From: Prochlorococcus sp. AG-409-A19
Lineage (GTDB): Bacteria > Cyanobacteriota > Cyanobacteriia > PCC-6307 > Cyanobiaceae
Assembly: GCA_003216155.1 (NCBI GenBank)
Contig: QCJH01000017.1
Coordinates: 1-23,804 of the forward strand
Length of the DNA: 23,804 bases
Direction: 5' to 3'
The notes beneath the pieces were generated by a model. It was not told the DNA's origin. It ran no database searches and saw nothing but the letters and a program-made list of their open reading frames with translations. Below, in pieces: positions 1 to 7,513 of the stretch. The stretch's first letter is position 1. Every line of letters starts with the position of its first letter. Made by a program: the position numbers and the translations under genes.

Positions 1-936
1 AAATTCATTACCTATAATTTTACGCTTTTGTTCAGGGTCAATTATTCCTTGCAGTTTAGAAATAAAGCGCTTACGCGCGTTAATATATTCCACATTAATA
101 TGAAACTTCTTGTCAAAGAAGTTCATAAGAAATTCAGGCTCACCTTTACGCATAAAACCCTGGTCTATAAACATACACGTCAACTTATCGCCAATAGCCT
201 TATGTAATAAAAAAGCAAGTGTTGATGAATCAACTCCGCCAGATAATGCCAAAAGAACACGCTTCTCACCTACCTGGGATTTGACTTGAGCAATAGCTTC
301 TTCAATAAATGTTGAGGTAGTCCAATCAGCTTCACAGCCACAAATATGGTAAACAAAATTTCTTATTAACGACATTCCTTGAATTGAATGAACAACCTCA
401 GGATGAAATTGCACTCCATATAAATGACGATCATGAGAAGCAACTGCTGCCTCAGATGTATTTTCTGTATGAGCAAGCCGAACAAATCCCTCTGGAAGAA
501 CCCGAACAGAATCTCCATGGCTCATCCACATTATTGATCCACTATCTACATTCGTTAATAAATCTTTTGGCTCATCAACATACAAAGGTGCCTTACCGTA
601 TTCAGCTTTACCAGTAGCAGCTTCAACAGATCCACCTAGCTGATGGATCATTAATTGCATCCCATAACAAACACCCAAAACCGGAATGCCTAACGACCAA
701 ATAGCAGGATCACAAAATGGGGCTCCTTCCTCATATACCGAACTGGGGCCTCCACTAAGAATGATTCCTTTAGGAGCTAATTGAGCCAATTGCTCTGCTG
801 ATGTGGTGTAACTCATAACCAAGGAAAAAACCTCTGTTTCCCGCACCCTTCGGGCAATCAACTCTGAATACTGAGATCCAAAATCAAGAATTACTATCGC
901 GGGCTGGCGCTTTCCTTCTGGCTTGGGAAAAGACAT
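1..936 (-). CDS. guaA: GMP synthase (glutamine-hydrolysing), 5' part, truncated by window edge
   Basis: Converts XMP to GMP with ATP and glutamine in the cytoplasm, the last step of guanine nucleotide synthesis. I translated it from the ATG at 934-936; the frame stays open to base 1, giving 312 residues of an expected 520-530. The class I amidotransferase domain comes first: SGGPSSV near residue 61, the nucleophile elbow GVCYGMQ with Cys90, and the FHPEVVHS histidine/glutamate motif. The ATP-pyrophosphatase domain then begins with the P-loop LSGGVDSS. The C-terminal dimerisation domain lies outside the window. A GGAG stands about 14 bases before the start, a longer spacing than usual. It follows cbiD on the same strand after 57 bases, so the two may be co-transcribed. 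Nothing looks broken; the truncation is only the window edge. Confidence 0.97.
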   Translation of the reverse strand, partial: MSFPKPEGKRQPAIVILDFGSQYSELIARRVRETEVFSLVMSYTTSAEQLAQLAPKGIILSGGPSSVYEEGAPFCDPAIWSLGIPVLGVCYGMQLMIHQLGGSVEAATGKAEYGKAPLYVDEPKDLLTNVDSGSIMWMSHGDSVRVLPEGFVRLAHTENTSEAAVASHDRHLYGVQFHPEVVHSIQGMSLIRNFVYHICGCEADWTTSTFIEEAIAQVKSQVGEKRVLLALSGGVDSSTLAFLLHKAIGDKLTCMFIDQGFMRKGEPEFLMNFFDKKFHINVEYINARKRFISKLQGIIDPEQKRKIIGNEF

Positions 937-993
937 ATCAACAAAAAGGCTCCTGCGTAAACAACCTCACACTCATTAAGGTTAGATGCCTAG

Positions 994-2142
994 TTAGCAA
1001 GGCTCGAGAACTACACCAAAAAGATTTAATTGCTTTAAACCCTCAGCCCCAGCCCAACGCAATTTCCTTTGACGGTCAAAGATTGCAGCTCCTATAGCCA
1101 TAGAAGAACAGCCGTATCGGTTCACATATCGAAAACTTCTCTCTTCAATTAATAAGGCCATTTTTTGCCAAAGCTTTAACGCCATGCATCGGTCAATAGC
1201 TTCTAATTTGATTAATGCTGCCTCTACAGACAATTCATCAATTAAAGAATGAATACAATCCAATGGCAAACCTTCTCTAACTGCCAAAGCAGTAAGAATT
1301 TCCAGTCGGCCATCCGCTAAATGATGATGAGTATGAAAAATCCCGCCTGCTAATTTAATTAATTTACCGTGATAACCAATCAATAAAAGCTTATCCACTC
1401 CTGCCTTAGCAGCAGCAACTAATAGAGGTCCTACCCAATTACCAATCTTAAGAATAGGCTGCGAATTCAAGCCTATTCTTTGAGCAAGGTCATAACCATT
1501 TTCTCCAATAACAAAGGTATGAAAACCCTGAAATGTTTCAGACGAACAATTACGCTTCAATTGGGAAATTGCTTTCTCCAATTGGTCAGGCATAGCACTT
1601 GCCTGAACCTCAACTTGGGTACCAATCAAAGCCAAGCCATCTACAACCCCAAAAGACTCATTGCTAGTTCTTGCTGCTAACTCACGACCTTTAGGCAAAA
1701 CCACCTCAAGCCGCAAGCTTTGATGAGAAGGAACCAAAGAGCGAAGATTTAGCTTTAGTAACTCTTTAGCGAATCCAGAGATACAAGTCTCTCCACCCTC
1801 TTTATAAGTACCCACGCCAATGCCAGGCACTAGCTTCAACCAAGAATCAACAGTTTTTATGCCCTGATCATCTAAGAAAGCAACTTTATTTAGCAATTCA
1901 ACTAATACCCAAACCTCTAAGCCTCTTGTGAGGTCTAAATTACAACCAGGATCACAATGGCTAATACCTAAAGCCTGCGTGCCAGAATTCAATATCGAAG
2001 CCGAACTAACAGGCACCACAAGAGGTTCAGATTTATCTGGCACAAGTAATGACTGTTGTGCAAGAAAATCCTTCCCAAGCAAAACTTGCACGGCGGCCTT
2101 AGCGGCCGCAGCAACCCAAACCGGCAAAGTTAATCCCTTCAA
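994..2142 (-). CDS. cbiD: Cobalt-precorrin-5B C1-methyltransferase
   Basis: Methylates C1 of the corrin ring with S-adenosylmethionine in the early-cobalt (oxygen-independent) B12 pathway. Picocyanobacteria make a B12 family cofactor, so the gene is expected. The 382-residue product opens with the family signature TLPVWVAAAAKAAVQ and keeps the CbiD-like GYDLAQR and GYHGKLIKLAGGIFHTHHH segments (the latter about residues 257-273). The C-terminal part ends near a GAAIFDRQ motif. The start used is TTG at 2140-2142. In-frame sequence continues upstream for only about 15 codons and has no ATG or GTG, so TTG is the only ordinary choice. The gene is divergent from the aminotransferase gene, with 75 bases between them, and upstream of guaA. 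No cobalamin riboswitch fits in that short leader. Confidence 0.93.
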   Translation of the reverse strand: MKGLTLPVWVAAAAKAAVQVLLGKDFLAQQSLLVPDKSEPLVVPVSSASILNSGTQALGISHCDPGCNLDLTRGLEVWVLVELLNKVAFLDDQGIKTVDSWLKLVPGIGVGTYKEGGETCISGFAKELLKLNLRSLVPSHQSLRLEVVLPKGRELAARTSNESFGVVDGLALIGTQVEVQASAMPDQLEKAISQLKRNCSSETFQGFHTFVIGENGYDLAQRIGLNSQPILKIGNWVGPLLVAAAKAGVDKLLLIGYHGKLIKLAGGIFHTHHHLADGRLEILTALAVREGLPLDCIHSLIDELSVEAALIKLEAIDRCMALKLWQKMALLIEERSFRYVNRYGCSSMAIGAAIFDRQRKLRWAGAEGLKQLNLFGVVLEPC

Positions 2143-2217
2143 ACCGTCAGCATTACAAGGAATAGAAAGTAGAAGATCAATTATTTTTTAAGATGGAGGA
2201 TTGTTATTCGAGAGAAA

Positions 2218-3366
2218 GTGAAAGAGAAACTCACACTCATGATTCCAGGGCCCACACCAGTTCCTGAAACTGTACTGAAATCCATGGGCCGTCACCCCAT
2301 AGGTCATAGAAGCGCTGAGTTCCAAGAAATAGTTGCTCGTACAACAAAAGGACTTCAATGGTTGCATCAAACTCAGAATGATGTCTTAGTCATAACTGGT
2401 AGCGGGACAGCTGCTATGGAAGCAGGAATAATTAACACTCTCAGTCGTGGGGACAAAGTTATTTGTGGAGCAAACGGTAAATTCGGTGAAAGATGGGTGA
2501 AAGTAGCAAAAGCTTATGGTCTTGATGTTGAAGTATTGAAATCAAACTGGGGAGAGCCTCTGGATGAAAAAGAATTCAGCAAGGCATTAAAAGCGGATAC
2601 AAATAAAGAAATATGTGCTGTAATTATAACGCATTCCGAAACATCAACAGGTGTAATTAATGATCTTAAAACAATCAGCAAACACGTAAATGAACATGGT
2701 AAAGCTCTAATGATTGCTGATTGTGTAACCAGCATAGGTGCATCGAATGTCCCTATGGATGAATGGGGAATTGACGTAATCGCATCTGGTTCTCAGAAGG
2801 GTTATATGATGCCACCAGGACTCAGCTTTATCTCCATGAGCGAACGTGCATGGGAAGCATATAAAAGATCAAACCTCCCTAAATTTTATCTAGATCTTGG
2901 ACCATATAAAAAAACAAGTGATAAGAATAGCAATCCCTTCACACCTGCTGTAAATCTCTATTTTGCTCTTGATAGTGCTCTTGAAATGATGAAATCTGAA
3001 GGCTTAGAATCTATTTTTGAACGTCATGCTAGGCATCGATCAGCAACTCAAGCTGGAATGAAAGCAATTGGCTTTCCCCTTTTTGCTGCAGAACAATTTG
3101 GCAGCCCAGCCATTACTGCAGTAGCCCCACAAAGTATAGATGCTGAAAAGCTGAGAAAAACCGTTAAAGATAGGTATGACATTCTCTTAGCAGGTGGTCA
3201 GGATCACCTCAAAGGAAAAATCTTTAGAATCGGTCATCTTGGATTTGTCAGCGATAGAGATGTACTTACAGCTATTGCAGCTATTGAAGCAAGCGTAAAA
3301 TATTTAAATCTTAAAACACACCAAACTGGAAGTGGAGTAGCTGCTGCAATTGAAGTTTTATCATAA
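2218..3366 (+). CDS. Class-V aminotransferase, alanine/serine-glyoxylate type
   Basis: PLP-dependent aminotransferase of fold type I. The likely reaction is amino-group transfer from serine or alanine to glyoxylate, which would serve photorespiratory 2-phosphoglycolate salvage. The N-terminus LMIPGPTPVPETVL and HPIGHRS (about residues 26-32) are diagnostic for the family. TGSGTAAMEAG (60-70) forms the phosphate-binding turn, THSETSTGV follows, ADCVTSIGA holds the cofactor aspartate (about 168), and SGSQKGYM places the Schiff-base lysine at Lys194. Relatives are often labelled 'soluble hydrogenase small subunit', a historical misnomer; no metal-cluster motif is present. The GTG at 2218 gives the usual N-terminus, but the only strong Shine-Dalgarno (GGAGG, 2195-2199) is 18 bases upstream, which leaves the start slightly open. 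Exact substrate preference cannot be read from the sequence. Confidence 0.92.
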   Translation: MKEKLTLMIPGPTPVPETVLKSMGRHPIGHRSAEFQEIVARTTKGLQWLHQTQNDVLVITGSGTAAMEAGIINTLSRGDKVICGANGKFGERWVKVAKAYGLDVEVLKSNWGEPLDEKEFSKALKADTNKEICAVIITHSETSTGVINDLKTISKHVNEHGKALMIADCVTSIGASNVPMDEWGIDVIASGSQKGYMMPPGLSFISMSERAWEAYKRSNLPKFYLDLGPYKKTSDKNSNPFTPAVNLYFALDSALEMMKSEGLESIFERHARHRSATQAGMKAIGFPLFAAEQFGSPAITAVAPQSIDAEKLRKTVKDRYDILLAGGQDHLKGKIFRIGHLGFVSDRDVLTAIAAIEASVKYLNLKTHQTGSGVAAAIEVLS

Positions 3367-3376
3367 ACAAATATGA

Positions 3377-3405
3377 TTGAAATATAAGCTCATTCTCCTT
3401 AGAAT
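3377..3405 (+). promoter_or_regulatory. Sigma-70-type promoter of tRNA-Gly
   Basis: TTGAAA at 3377-3382 (5 of 6 to the -35 consensus) and TAGAAT at 3400-3405 (5 of 6 to the -10 consensus) are separated by exactly 17 bases. Transcription should begin near 3411-3413, right at the mature 5' end of the tRNA at 3414. Predicted by eye; no transcript data. Confidence 0.75.
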
Positions 3406-3413
3406 AAAGATTT

Positions 3414-3485
3414 GCGGGTGTAATTCAGCGGTAGAATGTCAGCTTCCCAAGCTGAACGTCGCCGGTTCGAGTCCGGTCACCCGCT
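3414..3485 (+). tRNA. tRNA-Gly, anticodon CCC
   Basis: A complete cloverleaf can be drawn. The acceptor stem GCGGGTG (3414-3420) pairs with CACCCGC (3478-3484), with discriminator T at 3485. The D arm ATTC/GAAT, the anticodon stem TCAGC/GCTGA and the T arm GCCGG-TTCGAGT-CCGGT are intact. The anticodon loop TTCCCAA gives CCC, reading GGG glycine codons; it resembles the E. coli glyU loop. No CCA is encoded: the sequence continues with CTTTTTC after the acceptor stem, so CCA must be added enzymatically. The T-run may help termination. Confidence 0.96.
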
Positions 3486-3582
3486 TTTTCAAAAACCAAC
3501 GAGAATCTTTTTAAATTAAGGCATGACAAGGCCTTGGGGTTTTAAAAACTTCATATGAAACCTTCAGATTTATATATTGAAA

Positions 3583-3774
3583 TTAGTCTCTAGGTTTTAT
3601 CAATTGAAGTACCTGAGGTCCAACTCCTCCTGCTCTACGCTCCTGGTCTAACGCCTTGAGAATCAAAGTTCCAGCTGCTGCTAGATCTCCTGATTCTGCA
3701 TGTGCAGATGCAGAATCAAATAAGTCCACAGCAACCTTCATATAAGCCTCACGTTTGTTAGATGAGGACTCCAT
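3583..3774 (-). CDS. Small unrecognised protein (63 aa)
   Basis: I do not recognise a named domain. The protein is small and largely helical: an Ala-rich segment (LFDSASAHAESGDLAAAG) is followed by a basic/Gly segment and the end LQLIKPRD. No signal peptide or membrane span is visible, so a cytoplasmic location is likely. The ATG at 3772-3774 is preferred; an ATG at 3807 would add 11 less protein-like residues. It is the last of three small minus-strand genes (3583, 3935, 4202) with gaps of 27-160 bases. Its style resembles picocyanobacterial conserved hypotheticals, but no function can be assigned. Confidence 0.68.
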   Translation of the reverse strand: MESSSNKREAYMKVAVDLFDSASAHAESGDLAAAGTLILKALDQERRAGGVGPQVLQLIKPRD

Positions 3775-3934
3775 TATGGAAGTTGATCTTCGAAAAATAG
3801 ATGTCAAGACTGCTTAGAAAAGCCCTTGGATTAAAGTTTAACGTAAAAAGTGTAAAACTTGGAGAAAAGCATCCTTCTTTGAGAAATCCTAAACAGTGGA
3901 ATGTGGGAAAGTTCTAATTGATCAAATCTAATTT

Positions 3935-4174
3935 TCAGGTTCCAGGTTCCTCAATATTTCCTCCCAGATCTGCAATCTGTACCTTGAGTAGTGCAGAACG
4001 ATGTTGATCACCACGCATTTCAGCAACTGCTAATGCAAATTCCAGCTTTTCAAGGTAGTGATCCCCTTCAACAAAAGCTTTACGCTCCAAAGGAATTTTA
4101 TCCGAATTACAACGACTTGCGGAACTGAGATCAGAATTCTCAAAGGAAGAAATGATTTTATCCATGGTTACCAT
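3935..4174 (-). CDS. Small unrecognised protein (79 aa)
   Basis: Function unknown. The N-terminal third is Ser/Asn-rich and probably flexible. The C-terminal half (EKLEFALAVAEMRGDQ onward) should form amphipathic helices and ends GGNIEEPGT. No membrane span, signal peptide or Cys pair is seen. Two in-frame ATGs compete, at 4172-4174 and 4163-4165, and both lie inside a palindrome (CATGGT-T-ACCATG, 4163-4175). It sits 27 bases downstream of the 4202-4480 gene on the same strand and may share its transcript. Confidence 0.65.
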   Translation of the reverse strand: MVTMDKIISSFENSDLSSASRCNSDKIPLERKAFVEGDHYLEKLEFALAVAEMRGDQHRSALLKVQIADLGGNIEEPGT

Positions 4175-4201
4175 GTTTTTATTTTTTCTCTTAAGAAATT
4201 A

Positions 4202-4480
4202 TCAAGCTGCATCGAACTCTTGCTCTTCTGAAGAGAGCTCAATTTCTTGCCCTTGACAAGAAGTGTCCAATAATTCTTGACAGTCTTTTAACAGTCGGTC
4301 AACTCCATCAAGCATTATAGTTTCTTCCAAAGATGGCTCTGGATGATATTGGCCCAATTGCAATTCCAAAGCCTCTTGACGCTGCTCGAGTTTGATCAGC
4401 CGCTGTGACAAAGCAGTAATAGTTTGAGCAAGATCTTCAGCAGTTCTTGTGATTCGAAAAGAACAAGAATTAGATGTCAT
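4202..4480 (-). CDS. Small coiled-coil protein, unrecognised (92 aa)
   Basis: Function unknown. Residues about 12-43 are a heptad-rich helix (TAEDLAQTITALSQRLIKLE and following), consistent with a short coiled coil and therefore self-association. The C-terminal half is strongly acidic (SSEEQEFD near the end) and has two Cys residues around a DCQELLDTSCQ segment. A promoter-like pair lies just upstream (see 4503-4531), and AAAGGA stands about 11 bases before the ATG. It heads a run of three small minus-strand genes and is divergent from the AbrB-type gene. Confidence 0.68.
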   Translation of the reverse strand: MTSNSCSFRITRTAEDLAQTITALSQRLIKLEQRQEALELQLGQYHPEPSLEETIMLDGVDRLLKDCQELLDTSCQGQEIELSSEEQEFDAA

Positions 4481-4502
4481 CTGAGAGTCAGTCCTTTCGC
4501 AG

Positions 4503-4531
4503 ATAACAACACATAGTTAGCAATATCTCAA
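4503..4531 (-). promoter_or_regulatory. Candidate sigma-70 promoter for the 4202-4480 gene
   Basis: Read on the minus strand, TTGAGA (4531-4526; 5 of 6) and TGTTAT (4508-4503; 4 of 6) are separated by 17 bases, a little upstream of the ATG at 4480. It could drive all three small minus-strand genes. Pattern only. Confidence 0.4.
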
Positions 4532-4599
4532 GCCTCCATCAAATTTGATCAATAAAGCCATCTGCTATCAGACTGAAAACTCATAAGAAAGATCCAACT

Positions 4600-5112
4600 A
4601 TGCCTACTCTAGGAACCCTAATGATTTACCTATTATCAGGGGTAATCATAGGCCTACTAGCCCTTAAAACAGGCATCCCTGCAGCCCCTCTTGCAGGCGC
4701 ATTAATTGGAGCAGGTATAGCCAGTATGAGCGGCCGCCTAGAAATAGCTCAATGGCCACTTGGGACAAGGACTGCTTTAGAAATTGCTATTGGAACAGTG
4801 ATTGGTACAGGATTAACAAAAGAGTCACTAGATCAATTGCAAGCACTTTGGAGACCTGCATTGTTGATAACTATGACTCTTGTACTTACTGGGATTGTGG
4901 TAGGTCTATGGAGTAGTCGTCTACTAGGAATTGATCCTGTCGTTTCTCTTTTAGGAGCTGCCCCAGGTGGCATTAGTGGAATGAGTCTTGTCGGAGCAGA
5001 ATTCGGAGTTGGTGCTGCAGTAGCAGCTCTTCATGCAGTTAGATTAATAACGGTTCTGCTCGTGCTCCCATTAGTCGTGAAATTGCTAATGCCATTAGGA
5101 ATTATCGATTGA
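4600..5112 (+). CDS. AbrB-family membrane protein, single-repeat (half-length)
   Basis: An integral membrane protein of the family annotated as 'AbrB', after Pseudomonas/E. coli membrane AbrB/AidB-like proteins (not the Bacillus transcription factor). The 170 residues contain about five hydrophobic segments, with Gly-rich turns such as GIPAAPLAGALIGAG (about 25-39), EIAIGTVIGTGL and the signature LLGAAPGGISGMSLVGAEFG (about 117-136). Canonical members are about 350 residues and contain two copies of this unit; here only one is present, with intact start and stop, so it may act as a dimer. Transport or regulatory function is not established for the family. Its stop codon lies inside an inverted repeat (5100-5149). 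Confidence 0.8.
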   Translation: MPTLGTLMIYLLSGVIIGLLALKTGIPAAPLAGALIGAGIASMSGRLEIAQWPLGTRTALEIAIGTVIGTGLTKESLDQLQALWRPALLITMTLVLTGIVVGLWSSRLLGIDPVVSLLGAAPGGISGMSLVGAEFGVGAAVAALHAVRLITVLLVLPLVVKLLMPLGIID

Positions 5113-5149
5113 TAATGTGTACTGGACATAAACACAGAAATCGATAATT
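5100..5149. repeat. Nested inverted repeat over the end of the AbrB-type gene
   Basis: AATTATCGATT (5100-5110) and AATCGATAATT (5139-5149) are perfect 11-base inverted arms. Inside them TGTGT (5116-5120) and ACACA (5132-5136) form a second 5-base stem around an 11-base loop. The left arm includes the last sense codons and first stop base of the membrane-protein gene. No T-run follows, so it is not a classical intrinsic terminator. Confidence 0.8.
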
Positions 5150-5173
5150 TGACCATTGCTATCGAACTACACC

Positions 5174-5557
5174 ATGAAAAAAATTCCAATTTTCTTCTTC
5201 ATATCCTTATCAAGCTTTGTATTAGCAAATTTGACTCCAATAATGAGCAAAGCTGCGTCCAGAGATACAGGGGAAAAAGGAGCCGAGATTTACTGCTATA
5301 TGCGCAGAAATGGCAACGATCATGAAGTGAGCTGGAACGCAGCCTATGCAGTTGTCAAAAGACAAACCAGTGGGCTATTCAAAACATCCCCAAGACATGC
5401 TGCTGTAATGATTACTGAAGCAGTGGTTAGAGAACCAAATAGCTTCCCCAACTGCGGGCAATATCTTGGAGATCTCTTTGGTGGCAAGCCTGATATCAAC
5501 GAATCTGAGAAACCAATTCCTTCCAAAACCAATGCTGAAGAACGCTATCGTTACTAA
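5174..5557 (+). CDS. Small exported protein with signal peptide, unrecognised (127 aa)
   Basis: Function unknown. From the ATG at 5174 the protein begins MKKIPIFFFISLSSFVLANL, a basic n-region and hydrophobic core. A likely signal peptidase site follows near SKA-AS (residues 26-29), so export to the periplasm or thylakoid lumen is expected. The mature part has two Cys residues (Cys41 and Cys94) that could form a disulfide, and a conserved-looking core with SWNAAYAVVKRQ and HAAVMITEAVVRE. It ends with a charged tail. An upstream in-frame TTG at 5156 would add six residues and is less likely. Its last 26 bases overlap the next gene in another frame, suggesting co-expression. The style fits picocyanobacterial secreted proteins of unknown role. 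Confidence 0.75.
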   Translation: MKKIPIFFFISLSSFVLANLTPIMSKAASRDTGEKGAEIYCYMRRNGNDHEVSWNAAYAVVKRQTSGLFKTSPRHAAVMITEAVVREPNSFPNCGQYLGDLFGGKPDINESEKPIPSKTNAEERYRY

Positions 5558-5984
5558 GTCAGGGCAACTAATTGCCAAAGGACTAGTTTGTTTGTTGATT
5601 TTTTTGTGCATGAGTTGTAAGAATAACTCCAATATACCGAATCAAGAGTTTGAAAAATCATCAATTCCAATAATAAAAAACTCCAATAATTTCAGAATAT
5701 CAGAGCAAGCATGCCTAGAAAATCTCGACCTTAAATGGCTACAAAGATCTCTAGATCAATGTAATCTAGTCATCAGTCAACATCAAAATAATCCATTACC
5801 ATTAAATGACCGATCTCTCATTTATATACTGATGGGAGAAAACATACTTGCCTGTGCCGATGTTTCCAAAGCATTAAAGCTTATTGACAAGCAAAGCAAA
5901 GAAGCAGACCCTCTAATACTTCATGAGCTCAAGGTTCGTCAGGGCTCCTGCAAACAACACCTCAACATTAAAGGTAAAGATTGA
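5532..5984 (+). CDS. Small exported/lipoprotein-like protein, unrecognised (150 aa)
   Basis: Function unknown. The start chosen is the ATG at 5532, inside the end of the preceding gene (26-base overlap). Residues about 11-29 form a hydrophobic signal segment ending LCMSC, which resembles a lipobox, although position -3 is Cys rather than Leu; lipidation of Cys29 is therefore only possible. After a Ser/Asn-rich linker, residues about 57-145 form helices with a TPR-like feel (SLDQCNLVISQHQNN, then RSLIYILMGENILACADVSKAL) and several further Cys residues (61, 77, 108, 140). The gene's last 46 bases overlap the convergent SNF2 gene. It may be transcribed with the upstream secreted-protein gene. 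Weak ORFs on the opposite strand here were rejected. Confidence 0.66.
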   Translation: MLKNAIVTKSGQLIAKGLVCLLIFLCMSCKNNSNIPNQEFEKSSIPIIKNSNNFRISEQACLENLDLKWLQRSLDQCNLVISQHQNNPLPLNDRSLIYILMGENILACADVSKALKLIDKQSKEADPLILHELKVRQGSCKQHLNIKGKD

Positions 5985-7513
5985 CGCTTTAGACCAAGGC
6001 GCCTTGATCCGAGTAAGACTTCTATCCTTTGAGCTTTAGTTGCAACGAGAGCGTCAATTAAATCATCAGCAAAGCCCAATTTAAACCAATGACTAGTAAG
6101 TGATCCATCCATCCCTAATCGATGACATCGATCTTCAGCTTGTTCTACATCGCCTGGAGTCCAAGGTCGTTCAAGCAAGATGACATGTCTAGCCCGATGC
6201 AAAGTAAAGCCAAGACCGCCGGCAGCATAAGTTGTATATAAAACAGAAGTTAAACCATTCTGAAAAGATGAGACTGACTCTTCACGTTGATCAAAGCTCT
6301 GGCGTCCTATTAAAAACCCACCGCCTATTCTTTTCTGAAGAAGTAATAATGGTTCTACAAAAGAACTAAAAACCACCACAGACTCACCTTTACTAATTAG
6401 TTTTATCAAAAGAGCAGTCACAGCAGGCAATTTAAATTCTGCAGATATTTGGCGAATAGCAGTTAGAATAGCTAGAGATTCTGCATCCGATTGAACTAAT
6501 CCCTGGCGAACACGATCGCGATAATCTTCAATAATTAAATTTAAGCGATGATCAAAACCACGCGCTTCAGAGGTTGTCAATGAAATGATATGTTCCCTCC
6601 GATATTTAGGAGGTAATGTTAACAAGCAATTTTTCCGACGAGTTAAAACTAATGGCTTTATAAAATTCCTCAATTCATCCAAATTACTTGCTCCTCGGCA
6701 ATCCCAACGAAAATTCTCTCCTTGAGAACGCCAATGACCTCCACAAAAACGTTCTTCGAACAATCGTTGATCAAGAGCCAAGGGATGATCAATGGCCGCC
6801 AAAAGGGGATATAGCTGAACAGGGCGGCCATTCTTAATAGGTGTTCCAGTAAGCATCCAAATAGCTCTCAAACGAGGATGCCGTGCAAGGCGCAAAAGAC
6901 GCTGAGTTCTAACTGCATGCATAGATTGGGCAAAATGAGCTTCATCAACTAATAAAATCGTTCCTGCAGAAGGCAATTCAGTAGGAAGCTTTGCCCAGCT
7001 TTCCAGAAAAATCGGAAGATTGAGAGCCTGAGCTTCTTTCCTCCAAAAAGAATGCAAACCAGCAGGCGCAACAACCATTACACGTGCATCGACACATCGA
7101 AACATTCCACGAGCTGCCAATAACGCCGTCAATGTCTTGCCTAAACCCATTTCATCAGCCAAAACCGCGCCACGCCTAGCTAACAACCAACGTGCTCCTG
7201 AACGCTGATGGGGCAAAGGTACACGTCCATCCTTTAAAGGCATTTCAAGATCTGCCTTTTCAACCAAATGGCGATGTTTTGGCATTGGTGGGAGAGGTTT
7301 ATCAACCCAAGAAAGCCATTCCCCCAATTCTTGTTTGACTAAAAAACGAGATCCAAGGATTTCAAGCAATATCTTTGCTGCTGCAAAAGGGAACTCCCAT
7401 CCATCATGGACGCTACGATAAACCCCTCTAGGCCTGATCTTGCGCAACTGAGAATTAGTAACCGCATCAAATGGGAAGACAACCTTGATCAAACCAGAAG
7501 CAGTTAAACCCAA
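5939..7513 (-). CDS. SNF2-family (SMARCAL1/HARP-like) helicase
   Basis: A superfamily 2 DNA translocase of the SNF2 type; its relatives remodel or anneal branched DNA such as stalled forks. Residues about 7-52 resemble a HARP domain (KVVFPFDA, GVYRSVHDGWEFP). The ATPase core follows: PLPHQRSGARWLL (about 99-111), Walker A ADEMGLGKT (119-127), Walker B DEAH (190-193) and LTGTP (221-225). The C-terminal lobe has VVVFSSF, TTYAAGGLGFTLHRA and EQAEDRCHRLG (motif VI arginines). At 524 residues it is a compact member with no nuclease domain. The start is uncertain: TTG at 7513 is used, but the AAAGGAG at 7542-7548 is about 28 bases away and no ATG is in frame. It is divergent from an HNH nuclease gene and overlaps the convergent 5532 gene by 46 bases. 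Confidence 0.9.
   Translation of the reverse strand: MGLTASGLIKVVFPFDAVTNSQLRKIRPRGVYRSVHDGWEFPFAAAKILLEILGSRFLVKQELGEWLSWVDKPLPPMPKHRHLVEKADLEMPLKDGRVPLPHQRSGARWLLARRGAVLADEMGLGKTLTALLAARGMFRCVDARVMVVAPAGLHSFWRKEAQALNLPIFLESWAKLPTELPSAGTILLVDEAHFAQSMHAVRTQRLLRLARHPRLRAIWMLTGTPIKNGRPVQLYPLLAAIDHPLALDQRLFEERFCGGHWRSQGENFRWDCRGASNLDELRNFIKPLVLTRRKNCLLTLPPKYRREHIISLTTSEARGFDHRLNLIIEDYRDRVRQGLVQSDAESLAILTAIRQISAEFKLPAVTALLIKLISKGESVVVFSSFVEPLLLLQKRIGGGFLIGRQSFDQREESVSSFQNGLTSVLYTTYAAGGLGFTLHRARHVILLERPWTPGDVEQAEDRCHRLGMDGSLTSHWFKLGFADDLIDALVATKAQRIEVLLGSRRLGLKRQSLPLMLRCCLQEP

Noticed and set aside
384..617. Plus-strand reading frame of 77 codons inside guaA
   Set aside because: It is antisense to a clear GMP synthase reading frame and has no family features.
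2143..2217. Cobalamin riboswitch before cbiD
   Set aside because: The gap is only 75 bases, too short, and no B12-box-like segment is seen.
2218..3366. Hydrogenase small subunit
   Set aside because: This label is used for such proteins historically, but the sequence is a PLP aminotransferase with Lys194 and no metal-binding motifs.
3486..3582. Intrinsic terminator or small RNA after the tRNA
   Set aside because: CAAGGCCTTG and TTCATATGAA palindromes and T-runs are present, but stems are short and unconvincing.
5344..5632. Minus-strand reading frames opposite the two small exported proteins
   Set aside because: No protein-like pattern; they mirror the plus-strand genes, which have signal peptides and sensible starts.
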